Below, piece after piece: positions 45,921 through 54,678 of a stretch of DNA of 61,252 nucleotides. Positions within the stretch are counted from its first letter, which is position 1, and every line of letters begins with the position of its first letter. The notes under the pieces were generated by a model. It did not search any database, was not told where the DNA came from, and worked only from the letters and a program-made list of their open reading frames with translations. The translations under genes and the position numbers were made by a program. Origin of the DNA: an uncultured Chlorobiaceae bacterium (lineage in GTDB: Bacteria; Bacteroidota; Chlorobiia; Chlorobiales; Chlorobiaceae); NCBI GenBank assembly GCA_903994365.1, contig CAJEXL010000012.1:1-61252 (forward strand). The letters run 5' to 3'.

Positions 45921-47708
45921 ATGGAGAAGAGTAGAATCGCTTCAAAGAATTTCATGGAGATGCGCAGGCAGGCTGAAGAGCATCTCAAGAGAGGGGTGAA
46001 GAATGTTCCCCAGCACTCTGTATCAAAGGAAGAGATGCAACGACTTATCCATGAACTGGCGATTCACCAAATCGAACTTGAAATGCAGCAGGAGGAGCTG
46101 CTTCAGTCGCAGGAAGAGCTTGAGGAGGGGCTTGAACGATTTACCGAGCTTTACGACTTTGCACCGCTCGGTTATCTGACGCTCGCGCGCGATGGTACGA
46201 TACTCCAGGTAAATCTGACAGCTACAAAACTGCTTGGTGTGGAGCGTTCCCTGTTGGTGGGTGATCGTTTTGGAAGGTTTGTTGCAACTGAAGATGTTCC
46301 TGGTTTTAATGCCTTGCTGGAGAGGGCGTTCAGCAGCGATGGCCTTGTTTCCTCTGAGGTTATGCTCTGGAATGATGAAATATCTCACCTTCACCCTGAC
46401 TACTCTCTTTTTGCAAAGAGAGGCGCTGTGACTGATCGTACAGTTCGTATTGATGCTGTCGTCAGTAATGATGGCCAGGAATGCCGGGCCGCAGTATCTG
46501 ACATCAGCATGCAAAAGCATGTAGAAAAAGAGAATGCGGCACTTCAGTCCAGCTTGATTCAGTTACGGAAGATGGAGTCAATCGGGAGGCTTTCCAGAGG
46601 CGTTGCCCATGATTTCAACAATATGCTTCAGGTCATGCTCGGCAAAATTGATCTTTTGGTTGCAGCGCAGGGAGTGAGCAGTAGCGTAAAGGAGAGACTG
46701 ATCGATCTTCGGATGTTTGTGCTGAAATCCGCAGGGCTTCCTCATCAGTTGCTTGTTTGTGCCCGAAAGCAAACTATATCGCCTGTTGTGCTCGATGTCA
46801 ATGCGGCGGTCACCGAAATGCTGAATATGCTCAACCATCTGCTTGGTGAAGATATCAATCTCACCTTTACAGCAGGGCAAGATCTCTGGCTGGTGATGAT
46901 CGACCCTTCGCAAGTTGATCAGATCATGGCTAACCTTGCGCTCAACTCTCGGGATGCTATTCAGGGATCAGGAACGTTCACTATCGAAACCTTTAATGTT
47001 GTTGTGGATGAGTCCTATAGTCGGAGACATCCTGAATCGCATCCTGGCGAGTATGTTCAGTTGGTTGTACGTGATGACGGCAGAGGTATTGACAAGGAGA
47101 CGATCCATTCTGTATTTGAGCCGTTTTTTACCACAAAGCCAATGAATGAAAGCCATGGCTTGGGTCTTGCGACCCTTTATGGTATTACCCGGCAGAATAA
47201 CGGTTTTGTCGAGGTCTCCAGCCGGGACGGAGAGTGCACAACATTCAAACTGTATTTTCCAAGATGTAGCGATCTACCCCTTGGCAATGCTCCTGAAAAA
47301 GAGCCTTTTGAGGTTCCAGGTGGCGAGGAAACCATCCTTCTCGTTGAGGATAATGATTCTGTGCGGGAAATCACGGTTGAATTTCTGAAAAGTTTCGGGT
47401 ATCCTGTGTTGGCAGCAAGCACCTTGTCAGAGGCATTGTCGCTCTCTGCTGATTATTCTGGTGGTATCCACCTGCTTGTTGCTGACATGATCACGTCGGT
47501 GACGAACGGGTGGGATCTCTCTCTCGAAATTATAAAGAGCCGTCCTGAAATGAAAAGTTTGTTCATATCAGGATATAATGCGGATGTTTTTGATCATTCT
47601 GGCGAACAGCACGAAAGGATACCATTTCTTGGAAAACCTTTTTCCCGTCTCGATCTTGCATGCAAAGTTCGGGAGGTGCTTGATATGGATCACTTTTTTG
47701 GTAAATGA
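45921..47708 (+). CDS. PAS hybrid histidine kinase with C-terminal receiver
   Basis: The 595-residue protein lacks transmembrane helices, so it senses in the cytoplasm. Order: coiled N-terminus (about 1-72), PAS domain (about 75-200, FAPLGYLTLARDGTI), HisKA with phospho-acceptor His230 (RGVAHDFNNML), HATPase (N box NLALNSRDAI, G boxes DDGRGID and HGLGLATLYG) and a receiver domain (ILLVEDNDSVRE; LLVADMI with the phospho-Asp; LGKPFS lysine). Its first 220 residues are closely similar to the PAS-winged-helix protein encoded at 51144. The CheB-CheR fusion gene begins 58 bases downstream. Confidence 0.93.
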   Translation: MEKSRIASKNFMEMRRQAEEHLKRGVKNVPQHSVSKEEMQRLIHELAIHQIELEMQQEELLQSQEELEEGLERFTELYDFAPLGYLTLARDGTILQVNLTATKLLGVERSLLVGDRFGRFVATEDVPGFNALLERAFSSDGLVSSEVMLWNDEISHLHPDYSLFAKRGAVTDRTVRIDAVVSNDGQECRAAVSDISMQKHVEKENAALQSSLIQLRKMESIGRLSRGVAHDFNNMLQVMLGKIDLLVAAQGVSSSVKERLIDLRMFVLKSAGLPHQLLVCARKQTISPVVLDVNAAVTEMLNMLNHLLGEDINLTFTAGQDLWLVMIDPSQVDQIMANLALNSRDAIQGSGTFTIETFNVVVDESYSRRHPESHPGEYVQLVVRDDGRGIDKETIHSVFEPFFTTKPMNESHGLGLATLYGITRQNNGFVEVSSRDGECTTFKLYFPRCSDLPLGNAPEKEPFEVPGGEETILLVEDNDSVREITVEFLKSFGYPVLAASTLSEALSLSADYSGGIHLLVADMITSVTNGWDLSLEIIKSRPEMKSLFISGYNADVFDHSGEQHERIPFLGKPFSRLDLACKVREVLDMDHFFGK

Positions 47709-47766
47709 AGGAGGAATTGTGTAACCTGAAAAAAAATGGTTTATACTTGGTTTTAAAAAAAGGAGC

Positions 47767-50700
47767 ATGATGAAGAGAGAGATATTCAGTGATCGTAAAA
47801 CAAAAAAACCGGAAGGTATTGCGGCCTTGAATGCAGCGGATAGCTCTTTTCCCATAGTTGGTATTGGCGCTTCAGCCGGAGGCCTTGAGGCGCTTGAGAT
47901 TTTTCTGAAAAATGTTCCAGCCAGGTGCGGAGTGGCTTTTGTGATTGTTCAGCATCTTGATCCTACACGCAAGGATATGATGGTTGAATTGCTTCAGCGG
48001 GTTACTGCCATACCGATTGTTCAGGTCATCGATTGCCTGAAAATTGAGCCGGACCACATTTATGTCATTCCTCCAAACAGGGATATGTCGCTGCTGCACG
48101 GAATCTTGCATCTGCTTGAGCCCGTAGAACCTCGAGGGCTGCGGCTGCCCGTTGATTTCTTTTTCCGCACGCTTGCCGACGATCTCCGGGAGCAAAGCAT
48201 TGGTGTTATTCTTTCAGGCATGGGTTCTGACGGGAGCCTTGGCTTGCGTGCTATTAAAGAGAAAGGTGGCGGAATTTTTGTGCAGGAGCCCTCATCTGCC
48301 AAGTTTGACGGCATGCCTCGAAGCGCCATTGATCTCTGCCCGGTTGATGTTATTGCTCCTGTCGAGGAGCTTCCTGGCAAAATCCTTGCCTGGCTCAAGC
48401 ATATCCCCTTGTCATCAAAGCAGGATAATCCACTGGAGGAGAAAGCGCTGAGTGGTCTGGATAAAGTGATGATTCTTTTGCGTCTCCAGACCGGTCAGGA
48501 TTTTTCGCGCTATAAAAAAAGTACCATCTACCGCCGGATTGAGCGACGCATGGTTATCCATAAGATTGAAAGGATTGCTGATTATGTCCGCTTTATGCAG
48601 GAGAATCCCCATGAGACCGATCTGTTGTTCAAAGAACTTTTGATAGGAGTAACCAGTTTTTTTCGTGATCCGGCGGCTTGGGAATCATTGAAGCTTAAGG
48701 TAATTTCATCGCTTCTGGCAATCCGACCGATCGGAGGTGTTCTGCGGGCATGGGTGGTTGGCTGTTCCACCGGAGAGGAGGCCTACTCTCTTTCAATCGT
48801 TTTAAGGGAGGCGATCGAAGCCGTTAACCCTCCCCGAAATTTCAGACTCCAGATATTTGCAACAGACCTTGATAAAGACGCCATAGACAAGGCCCGTGCA
48901 GGATACTTTCCATTGAACATCGCGGCTGACGTTTTACCAGAACGGCTGCTGCGATTCTTTGAGCGGGATGACCACGGTTACAGAATATCAAGGGAGATTC
49001 GTGAGACGGTGGTCTTTGCACCCCAGAATGTGATCATGGATCCGCCTTTCACGAAACTTGATATACTGATTTGCAGGAACCTGCTGATTTATTTGGAGCC
49101 GGAGCTGCAGAAAAAGCTTCTGCAGCTCTTTCATTACAGTCTGAATCCTGATGGCGTTCTTTTTCTGGGGAGCGCCGAAAGTTTGGGCTCATTGAGCAAC
49201 CTTTTCAAGCCGCTTGACGCTACAATCCGGCTTTTCAGCAAGCGGAGCAACGGCGTTCGTCCAGAGCCACTTACATTACCTTATTCTTTTCCCAATACAC
49301 AACCCGCTTTTCAGGGTGTTGTAACCGATCAACCAAAATCACAAACGCCAGCAATCAACCTTCAGGCAATAACTGATCAGTTTCTTCTTCAGAATTATAC
49401 TCCTGCTGCGGTTCTGACCAATGATCAGGGAGATATTCTCTATATCAACGGTCATACGGGCAATTACCTTGAACCAGCAGCAGGCAAGGCCAACTGGAAT
49501 ATTTTTGCCATGGCTCGTGAAGGGCTTCGTTATGAACTGAATCTCATGTTTGTAAGTGTTCATCACCAAGAGGGAGCTGTCACTAAAAGTGGAGTGAACA
49601 TCGGGTCGAACGGAGGAGCGCAGAAGGTCAATCTGATGGTTGAGCTGCTTGAAAAGCCTTATGCTTTGCGTGGTCTTGTGTTGGTTGTTTTTACTGAGCA
49701 TAAAAGCGTTGAGGGTGTTGGAGCAGCAGCTCAACCTATAGTTGCAGATTCAGAAGGAGAGCTGCATGGATTACTTCAGCAGGAGCTGAACCAGGCTTTG
49801 GATGAGATTCTGAGTATTCGTGAAGAGATGCAGTCTTCACAGGAGGAGCTCAAATCCACCAATGAAGAGATGCAGTCAGCCAACGAAGAGCTGCAGAGCA
49901 CCAACGAGGAGTTGACCACATCCAAGGAAGAGATGCAGTCTATGAACGAGGAGCTGCAGACGGTTAATCACGAACTGCGGTCGAATGTGAATGACCTGTT
50001 GCAGGCAAACAACGATATGAAAAACTTGCTGAACAGTACTGATATCGCAACACTTTTCCTTGATGATGCGCTTAATATTCGCCGTTTTACCACTCGGACA
50101 GCATCCATTATCAAACTGATTGCCAGCGATGTAGGCCGCCCCATAACCGATATTGTGACCGATTTACACTATCCAGCATTGGCTGATGATGCCAAGGAGG
50201 TGCTTCACTCTTTGGTGTTCAGTGAAAAAGAGGTTTCGGCAACTGACGACCGCTGGTTTGCCGTCAAGATCATGCCATACCGTACTCATGAAAACAGGAT
50301 TGTCGGCCTTGTGATTACCTTCACCGATGTCAGTATTGCAAAAAAGCTCGAGGAGAGTCTGCGGGTGAGTAAAGAGCTTTTCCGGGTAGCCATTGAAAGC
50401 TCGGGTATCATCGTCGCGGCTGTTGATAAGGAGCTCCGCTATACCTGGCTCTACAATCCTAATCATGAGTTTAATGCATCGGCTTCGATCGGAAAGCGGG
50501 ATGATGAGTTTCCTGACATGCAGAACACTGCTGAACTCATGGAGGTTAAGCGAAAAGTTTTGGCAACAGGGGAGCCGGTGCGCAGGGATTTGGCGGTTAT
50601 CTCTTCGGATGGTTCTCTCCGCTTTTATGAATTTATCGCAAAACCACAGCGAAATGCCGATGATAAACTGATCGGCGTGATTACGGTTACAGTTGACTGC

Positions 50701-51147
50701 ACCGGACGAAAAGAGGCTGAAATGGCTCACCTTGAGAGTGAGGATCGGTTACACTTTTTGTTTGAAGCAATATCCGAGGGTGCTCTGCTTCTGGATGCTA
50801 AAGGAAAAATTCTTCTGGCGAATCGGGAGGCGGAACGTATTTTAGGATTTTCACGGGAGGAGATGCAGGGTAAAACATCGGACGAGCTTCGTTGGAAAAC
50901 CGTTCGGGAAGATGGTTCTGATTTTTCGTTTAAAGAGCATCCTGCGTTTTTCGCCTTGCCTACCGACCAACCTGTCCGAGATTTTGTCATAGGCTTCTTT
51001 CAACTTGGTCACAATAGCTGCCGATGGCTCAAGATCAACGCACTGCCGTGGTTCCGGACAGGAGTGGCAACACCATCTCAGCTTTGCATGACCTTTGTTG
51101 AAACGGCCCATACAGACACTTGTATAACTCAGAATAACCCTTTATGA
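47767..51147 (+). CDS. CheB-CheR-PAS fusion protein
   Basis: The 1126-residue cytoplasmic protein starts with a CheB methylesterase domain (about 28-215; Ser of GIGASAGGLEAL, His of VQHLDPTRKD, Asp of SGMGSDGSLG), then a CheR methyltransferase domain (about 230-500; AWVVGCSTGEEAYSLSIVL, FRDPAAWESL). A long coiled-coil with repeated EEMQS/EELQS units (about 660-755) leads into three PAS-like domains (about 760-1115). There is no histidine-kinase output at the end, unlike many such fusions. It overlaps the next gene by four bases (ATGA) and lies after the hybrid kinase. No chemotaxis receptors are nearby. Confidence 0.92.
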   Translation: MMKREIFSDRKTKKPEGIAALNAADSSFPIVGIGASAGGLEALEIFLKNVPARCGVAFVIVQHLDPTRKDMMVELLQRVTAIPIVQVIDCLKIEPDHIYVIPPNRDMSLLHGILHLLEPVEPRGLRLPVDFFFRTLADDLREQSIGVILSGMGSDGSLGLRAIKEKGGGIFVQEPSSAKFDGMPRSAIDLCPVDVIAPVEELPGKILAWLKHIPLSSKQDNPLEEKALSGLDKVMILLRLQTGQDFSRYKKSTIYRRIERRMVIHKIERIADYVRFMQENPHETDLLFKELLIGVTSFFRDPAAWESLKLKVISSLLAIRPIGGVLRAWVVGCSTGEEAYSLSIVLREAIEAVNPPRNFRLQIFATDLDKDAIDKARAGYFPLNIAADVLPERLLRFFERDDHGYRISREIRETVVFAPQNVIMDPPFTKLDILICRNLLIYLEPELQKKLLQLFHYSLNPDGVLFLGSAESLGSLSNLFKPLDATIRLFSKRSNGVRPEPLTLPYSFPNTQPAFQGVVTDQPKSQTPAINLQAITDQFLLQNYTPAAVLTNDQGDILYINGHTGNYLEPAAGKANWNIFAMAREGLRYELNLMFVSVHHQEGAVTKSGVNIGSNGGAQKVNLMVELLEKPYALRGLVLVVFTEHKSVEGVGAAAQPIVADSEGELHGLLQQELNQALDEILSIREEMQSSQEELKSTNEEMQSANEELQSTNEELTTSKEEMQSMNEELQTVNHELRSNVNDLLQANNDMKNLLNSTDIATLFLDDALNIRRFTTRTASIIKLIASDVGRPITDIVTDLHYPALADDAKEVLHSLVFSEKEVSATDDRWFAVKIMPYRTHENRIVGLVITFTDVSIAKKLEESLRVSKELFRVAIESSGIIVAAVDKELRYTWLYNPNHEFNASASIGKRDDEFPDMQNTAELMEVKRKVLATGEPVRRDLAVISSDGSLRFYEFIAKPQRNADDKLIGVITVTVDCTGRKEAEMAHLESEDRLHFLFEAISEGALLLDAKGKILLANREAERILGFSREEMQGKTSDELRWKTVREDGSDFSFKEHPAFFALPTDQPVRDFVIGFFQLGHNSCRWLKINALPWFRTGVATPSQLCMTFVETAHTDTCITQNNPL

Positions 51148-52124
51148 CAACGAAAAGAACACCTTCAGCCAATTTTGCCTTATTACGCCAGCAGGCTGAA
51201 GAACACCTCGGTGCAACACCGCAGAAATATCCTGCTTTTTCCTCATCTCCTGATGAGATGCAACGGATTATCCATGAGCTGGCGGTTTATCAGATCGAGC
51301 TCGAAATGCAGCAGGATGAACTGCTTCAGGCAAGGGTTGAGCTGGAGGAGAGTCTGGATAGCTATACCCAACTTTATGATTTTGCACCACTTGGTTATCT
51401 GACGCTGGAGCGGGATGGGACGATACGCAAGGCAAATCTTGCTGGGTCAAAGCTTCTTGGTGTCAATCGAGCCCGCTTGAAGGGCGATCGCTTAGGCCGG
51501 TTTATTGCAGCGGAATCTCTTGTGGCGTTTAATACGATGCTCGAGCGGCTTTTCAGTACCAGAGAGCATGGTTCCTGCGAGGCGATGCTCATGCGTGATG
51601 GAGCATCAACATCTTCTGAAGATCCTTTCGTATCCAGCACTGTCGAAGTTTTGCATAGCCACACGGTTCGTATTGATGCTGTAGTCAGCAATAACGGCCA
51701 GGAGTGTCAGGTAGTCTTGTCTGACATTAGTATGCAAAAGCACGTTGAGCGCGAGAATAAAGCGCTTCTTGCCCGATTGATTCAGGCCAGAAGGGCAGAG
51801 TCAATAGAAGAACCAAGTGGTAGTCTTCTTCGTAATTTTAACCATCAGTTGCTGGATAAAGTTATTCATGCGAGAATACGGTTTGCTGCTCTTTCTTATC
51901 TTTATGCCGTTGAGCAGGCAAGTTTTGTCGAAATTAAAAAGCAGATCAAGACGACCGATGGTAATTTAAGCGTTCACATGCGGATGCTTGAGTTTGCGGA
52001 GTATATCAGTTGCGATAAGGATATGCAGGACGGCAAGCCGCAATCCATGTATCGTTTAACTCCCAAAGGCCAAGATGCCCTGACCAGTTACAAGGAGTGC
52101 CTCACTATTTTTCTCTTCAACTAA
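51144..52124 (+). CDS. PAS-domain winged-helix regulator
   Basis: The 326-residue product repeats the N-terminal coil and PAS module of the hybrid kinase (EMQRIIHELAVYQIELEMQQ; LYDFAPLGYLTLERDGTI; VRIDAVVSNNGQEC). After the linker ERENKALLARLIQARRAESI the kinase part is replaced by a winged-helix DNA-binding domain (about 228-326; VIHARIRFAALSYLYA, FVEIKKQIKTTDGNLSVHMR, MYRLTPKGQDALTSY). It is thus a candidate one-component regulator. Its ATG overlaps the stop of the CheB-CheR gene, so the pair is co-translated. Confidence 0.85.
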   Translation: MTTKRTPSANFALLRQQAEEHLGATPQKYPAFSSSPDEMQRIIHELAVYQIELEMQQDELLQARVELEESLDSYTQLYDFAPLGYLTLERDGTIRKANLAGSKLLGVNRARLKGDRLGRFIAAESLVAFNTMLERLFSTREHGSCEAMLMRDGASTSSEDPFVSSTVEVLHSHTVRIDAVVSNNGQECQVVLSDISMQKHVERENKALLARLIQARRAESIEEPSGSLLRNFNHQLLDKVIHARIRFAALSYLYAVEQASFVEIKKQIKTTDGNLSVHMRMLEFAEYISCDKDMQDGKPQSMYRLTPKGQDALTSYKECLTIFLFN

Positions 52125-52210
52125 GCCGTTGTTCTCAACGGCCAAAACCCACATCTCTTGCGGTGCCATTGTTTCATTGTTAGCCTATGACTTTTTCTTT
52201 TCAATGGTGA

Positions 52211-52243
52211 CCCAAAATAAGGCCCCGCAACAAGCGAGACCTT
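52211..52243 (-). terminator. Terminator for the DUF2934-like small gene
   Basis: Read on the minus strand, AAGGTCTCGC pairs with GCGGGGCCTT (ten pairs including two G-U) over TTGTT, followed by ATTTTGGG. It begins 16 bases after the stop at 52259 and supports that small gene being real. Confidence 0.6.
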
Positions 52244-52258
52244 ATGATCGTCGATACA

Positions 52259-52429
52259 TCACGATGCGGTCCAATCACCCAGAGACTTTTCTGCTTCATA
52301 CCAGTCATTGAGATCCTCTCCATGTTGTTCTCCTCTCTCTTTCCAGCGGTAATATGCAGCGAGCTTAATCAGCTCCTCACGATTCTCAATCTGTTGTACC
52401 TGGCGGGTCGCATTTTTTTTCTGTGACAT
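52259..52429 (-). CDS. DUF2934-like small protein
   Basis: The 56-residue frame begins MSQKKNATRQVQQIENREEL and continues with IKLAAYYRWKERGEQHGED and LNDWYEAEKSLGDWTAS. This fits DUF2934, a short helical domain with the pattern AY..W..RG...G....DWYEAE. The ribosome site AGGAGA lies four bases upstream and a terminator follows. Its function is unknown. It may be co-transcribed with the 90-residue unknown gene 72 bases upstream. Confidence 0.75.
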   Translation of the reverse strand: MSQKKNATRQVQQIENREELIKLAAYYRWKERGEQHGEDLNDWYEAEKSLGDWTAS

Positions 52430-52501
52430 AGCGTCTCCTGTTACTTGGGTTAGTTACCTTTTTATTAAGGAAATACGTTACTTCAAATCTTCAAAAACTC
52501 A

Positions 52502-52774
52502 TTATCCCACCCAATACTCATATCCATGCAGTTTACCTATAAATGGACATTCATGCCCATCCTGCTGGGATAAATGCGAGTTAAACCCATTTGCCTTATG
52601 GGAAGACTGATTTCCATGACGGTATCGTGTTTGCACCCCTTCGCCGACATCCTTCAGATTGTCAATGGTTGACAAAAAACCCCGATACAGGATAAACTCC
52701 ACCACACGCTCACGAAAATCGGCATCAGACCGGAGTTTTTCGGCGATTATCTTTTTTGCATCATCAAGTAACAT
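52502..52774 (-). CDS. Hypothetical 90-residue protein
   Basis: No family is recognised. The start at 52774 (MLLDDAKKIIAEKLRSDADF) has a strong GGAGGG at 52779-52784, four bases away; the frame continues upstream but without support. The N-terminal half is helical (FRERVVEFILYRGFLSTIDN), the C-terminal half is polar with Gly, His and Tyr. It lies upstream of the DUF2934-like gene in an otherwise degraded region. Confidence 0.5.
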   Translation of the reverse strand: MLLDDAKKIIAEKLRSDADFRERVVEFILYRGFLSTIDNLKDVGEGVQTRYRHGNQSSHKANGFNSHLSQQDGHECPFIGKLHGYEYWVG

Positions 52775-53088
52775 AATACCCTCCATATTTTTCGGATATT
52801 CCAACGTAAGGAGCTCAAACGTTGGTACTGGTATTTCTTCAGAAAACAGAAAACACACACCACCCTCGAATCAAAATTGAAAAAACATAGCGCGTCGTGA
52901 CGCATTTATTTCATTCTTTCGAAAAGAGTTGCAGGAAATTACCCCTTCCCTGAAAAACCCTGACGCACTCCCTTTTTTCTTTTCGAATCAGCTTTGCTTA
53001 TTAATTTACTTTAAATGTCAAAGTATCAAAGTGATTTTTTTGTTTAAAAACGATTTCCAATAAAAATCAGCGCAGATTCTTCGGGATT
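52775..53088. other. Intergenic stretch with a 10-base inverted repeat
   Basis: No gene is convincing here. TTCGAAAAGA (52918-52927) and TCTTTTCGAA (52978-52987) are perfect inverted repeats 50 bases apart, and GCGTCGTGACGC forms a small palindrome near 52893. The stretch separates the 90-residue gene from the hsdR remnant. Confidence 0.4.
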
Positions 53089-53319
53089 GAAGCGTGGTAT
53101 AACAGAAACGACTTTGCCAACAAGGTTCAGACCGGGTATGATGAGCCTCTGCTCCACACGATGTAGGTGGACAAGATGCACTCGGGGCTCAAGGCCGTGC
53201 AGATGTTCTCTCGCCTGAACCGCGCTCTTCCTCGGAATCATGATGTTTTTGTCCTCGACTTCATGAACGATGCAGATTTGATCCAGAGGGCTTGTGTCAA
53301 AACTGCGAGCGCCAGTTGA
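53089..53319 (+). pseudogene. Remnant of a type I restriction enzyme R subunit (hsdR)
   Basis: In one frame the DNA reads FANKVQTGYDEPLLHTM, a TAG stop at 53164-53166, then VDKMHSGLKAVQMFSRLNRA and HDVFVLDFMNDADLIQRA. These match the motor-domain end of HsdR proteins, which run QTGYDEPLLHTMYVDK, AVQTLSRLNRA and FVLDFVNE. The stop replaces the conserved Tyr codon. Similarity ends about 53300; in a shifted frame NEDISKGILEAID may be a further piece of the same gene. Only about 75 codons survive and no hsdM or hsdS is present. Confidence 0.75.
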
Positions 53320-53430
53320 ATGAAGATATTTCGAAAGGGATTCTTGAAGCGATTGATTCTCCTTATATTAAGCGTGTCATTGTGGAAAAAGCTTGTGTCT
53401 CACCTCTTTTATTGATGCTCTCTTTGGCCT

Positions 53431-54678
53431 ATGTTTACTTTCCTTCATGCAGCCGATATCCATCTCGACAGCCCTCTGAAGGGGCTTGAAGAGTATCAGG
53501 ATGCCCCGCTGGAGCAGATTCGGCTTGCGGCTCGTCGGGCCTTTGACAATCTTGTTCAGTTGGCTCTTGATGAAAAGGTTGCCTTTGTGTTGCTGGCGGG
53601 TGACCTCTACGATGGTGACTGGAAGGACTATAACACCGGCATCTATTTTATAAGTCGCATGGGTCGCCTGCGTGAGGCTGGTATTCAGGTTATCATGGTC
53701 TCCGGTAATCACGATGCGGCCAGCCAGATTACCCGCTTGCTGAAACTCCCCGACAATGTCACGCTTTTTTCGCATCGGAAAGCGGGGAGCCATCTTCTTG
53801 AACAGTATGGTGTTGCTATTCATGGGCAGAGCTTTTCCGCTCGTTCGGTGGTGGATGATCTGGTTCACAACTATCCTCAAGGCGATCCTGCGCTCTTCAA
53901 TATCGGGTTGCTTCACACCAGTCTGAACGGGCGACCGGGTTACGAGCCTTATGCGCCCTGCACGCTTGATGCTCTCCGCTCAAAAGGTTACCGCTACTGG
54001 GCGCTGGGCCATGTTCATCAGCGAGAGGAGATTTGTCGCGATCCCTGGGTTGTTTTTCCTGGTAATATTCAGGGACGACATATCCGTGAGACCGGTGCAA
54101 AAGGGTGTACGCTGGTTTCGGTTGAGGAGGGGCAGGTGGTTAAGGTCGAAGCGAGGGAACTCGATGTTTTGCGCTGGGTACTTTGCCGCGTTGACCCTGC
54201 CGGGTGCGATACGCTCGATTCCCTCTCCGATTTTGTTCGTGCTCTTTTTGATGAAGAGAGGGTAAGAGCGGATGGCCGTCCGCTTGCTGTGCGTCTCATT
54301 GTGGAGGGGGTAACCTCTCTGCATGGTCAACTGCACGAGAACGCCCTCCAGTGGAATGAAGAGATTCGAGCTGTTGCCGCGACGCTTGGTGATGTGTGGA
54401 TTGAAAAAGTGGTGATAAAAAGCCGCAAAAGAGATGAACCACAGGGGGATTTTACTGACGAATCTCCACTTCGTGCATTGCTCCACTCTGTCGCATCGTT
54501 CCAGTTTGATGAGTCCAGTCTGGTCGCCCTTGTTCCGGAATTTGAGAAACTTCGCAGCAAACTGCCGCACGATCTGCTGAGTGATGGGGACCCGTTTCGA
54601 CCGGATGAGGAGGAGCTTTCGGTGCTGCGTGATGAGGTGAAAGAGCTGCTGATGAGCAAGATCGGGGGCTTCTCATGA
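53431..54678 (+). CDS. SbcD/Mre11-like nuclease (YhaO type)
   Basis: The 415-residue product has the metallophosphatase motifs of Mre11/SbcD: AADIHLDSPL, AGDLYDGDW, SGNHDAAS and LGHVHQRE, binding two metal ions. The C-terminal capping part is longer than in short exonucleases. Together with the SMC-like ATPase that overlaps it by four bases it would form a complex that processes DNA ends or hairpins. The start motif TFLHAADIHLDSPL is that of the YhaO subgroup. Confidence 0.9.
   Translation: MFTFLHAADIHLDSPLKGLEEYQDAPLEQIRLAARRAFDNLVQLALDEKVAFVLLAGDLYDGDWKDYNTGIYFISRMGRLREAGIQVIMVSGNHDAASQITRLLKLPDNVTLFSHRKAGSHLLEQYGVAIHGQSFSARSVVDDLVHNYPQGDPALFNIGLLHTSLNGRPGYEPYAPCTLDALRSKGYRYWALGHVHQREEICRDPWVVFPGNIQGRHIRETGAKGCTLVSVEEGQVVKVEARELDVLRWVLCRVDPAGCDTLDSLSDFVRALFDEERVRADGRPLAVRLIVEGVTSLHGQLHENALQWNEEIRAVAATLGDVWIEKVVIKSRKRDEPQGDFTDESPLRALLHSVASFQFDESSLVALVPEFEKLRSKLPHDLLSDGDPFRPDEEELSVLRDEVKELLMSKIGGFS

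Noticed and set aside
52125..52142. GCCGTTG-TTCT-CAACGGC hairpin after the PAS-winged-helix gene
   Set aside because: No T tract on the coding strand; could stabilise the mRNA end but not supported as a terminator.
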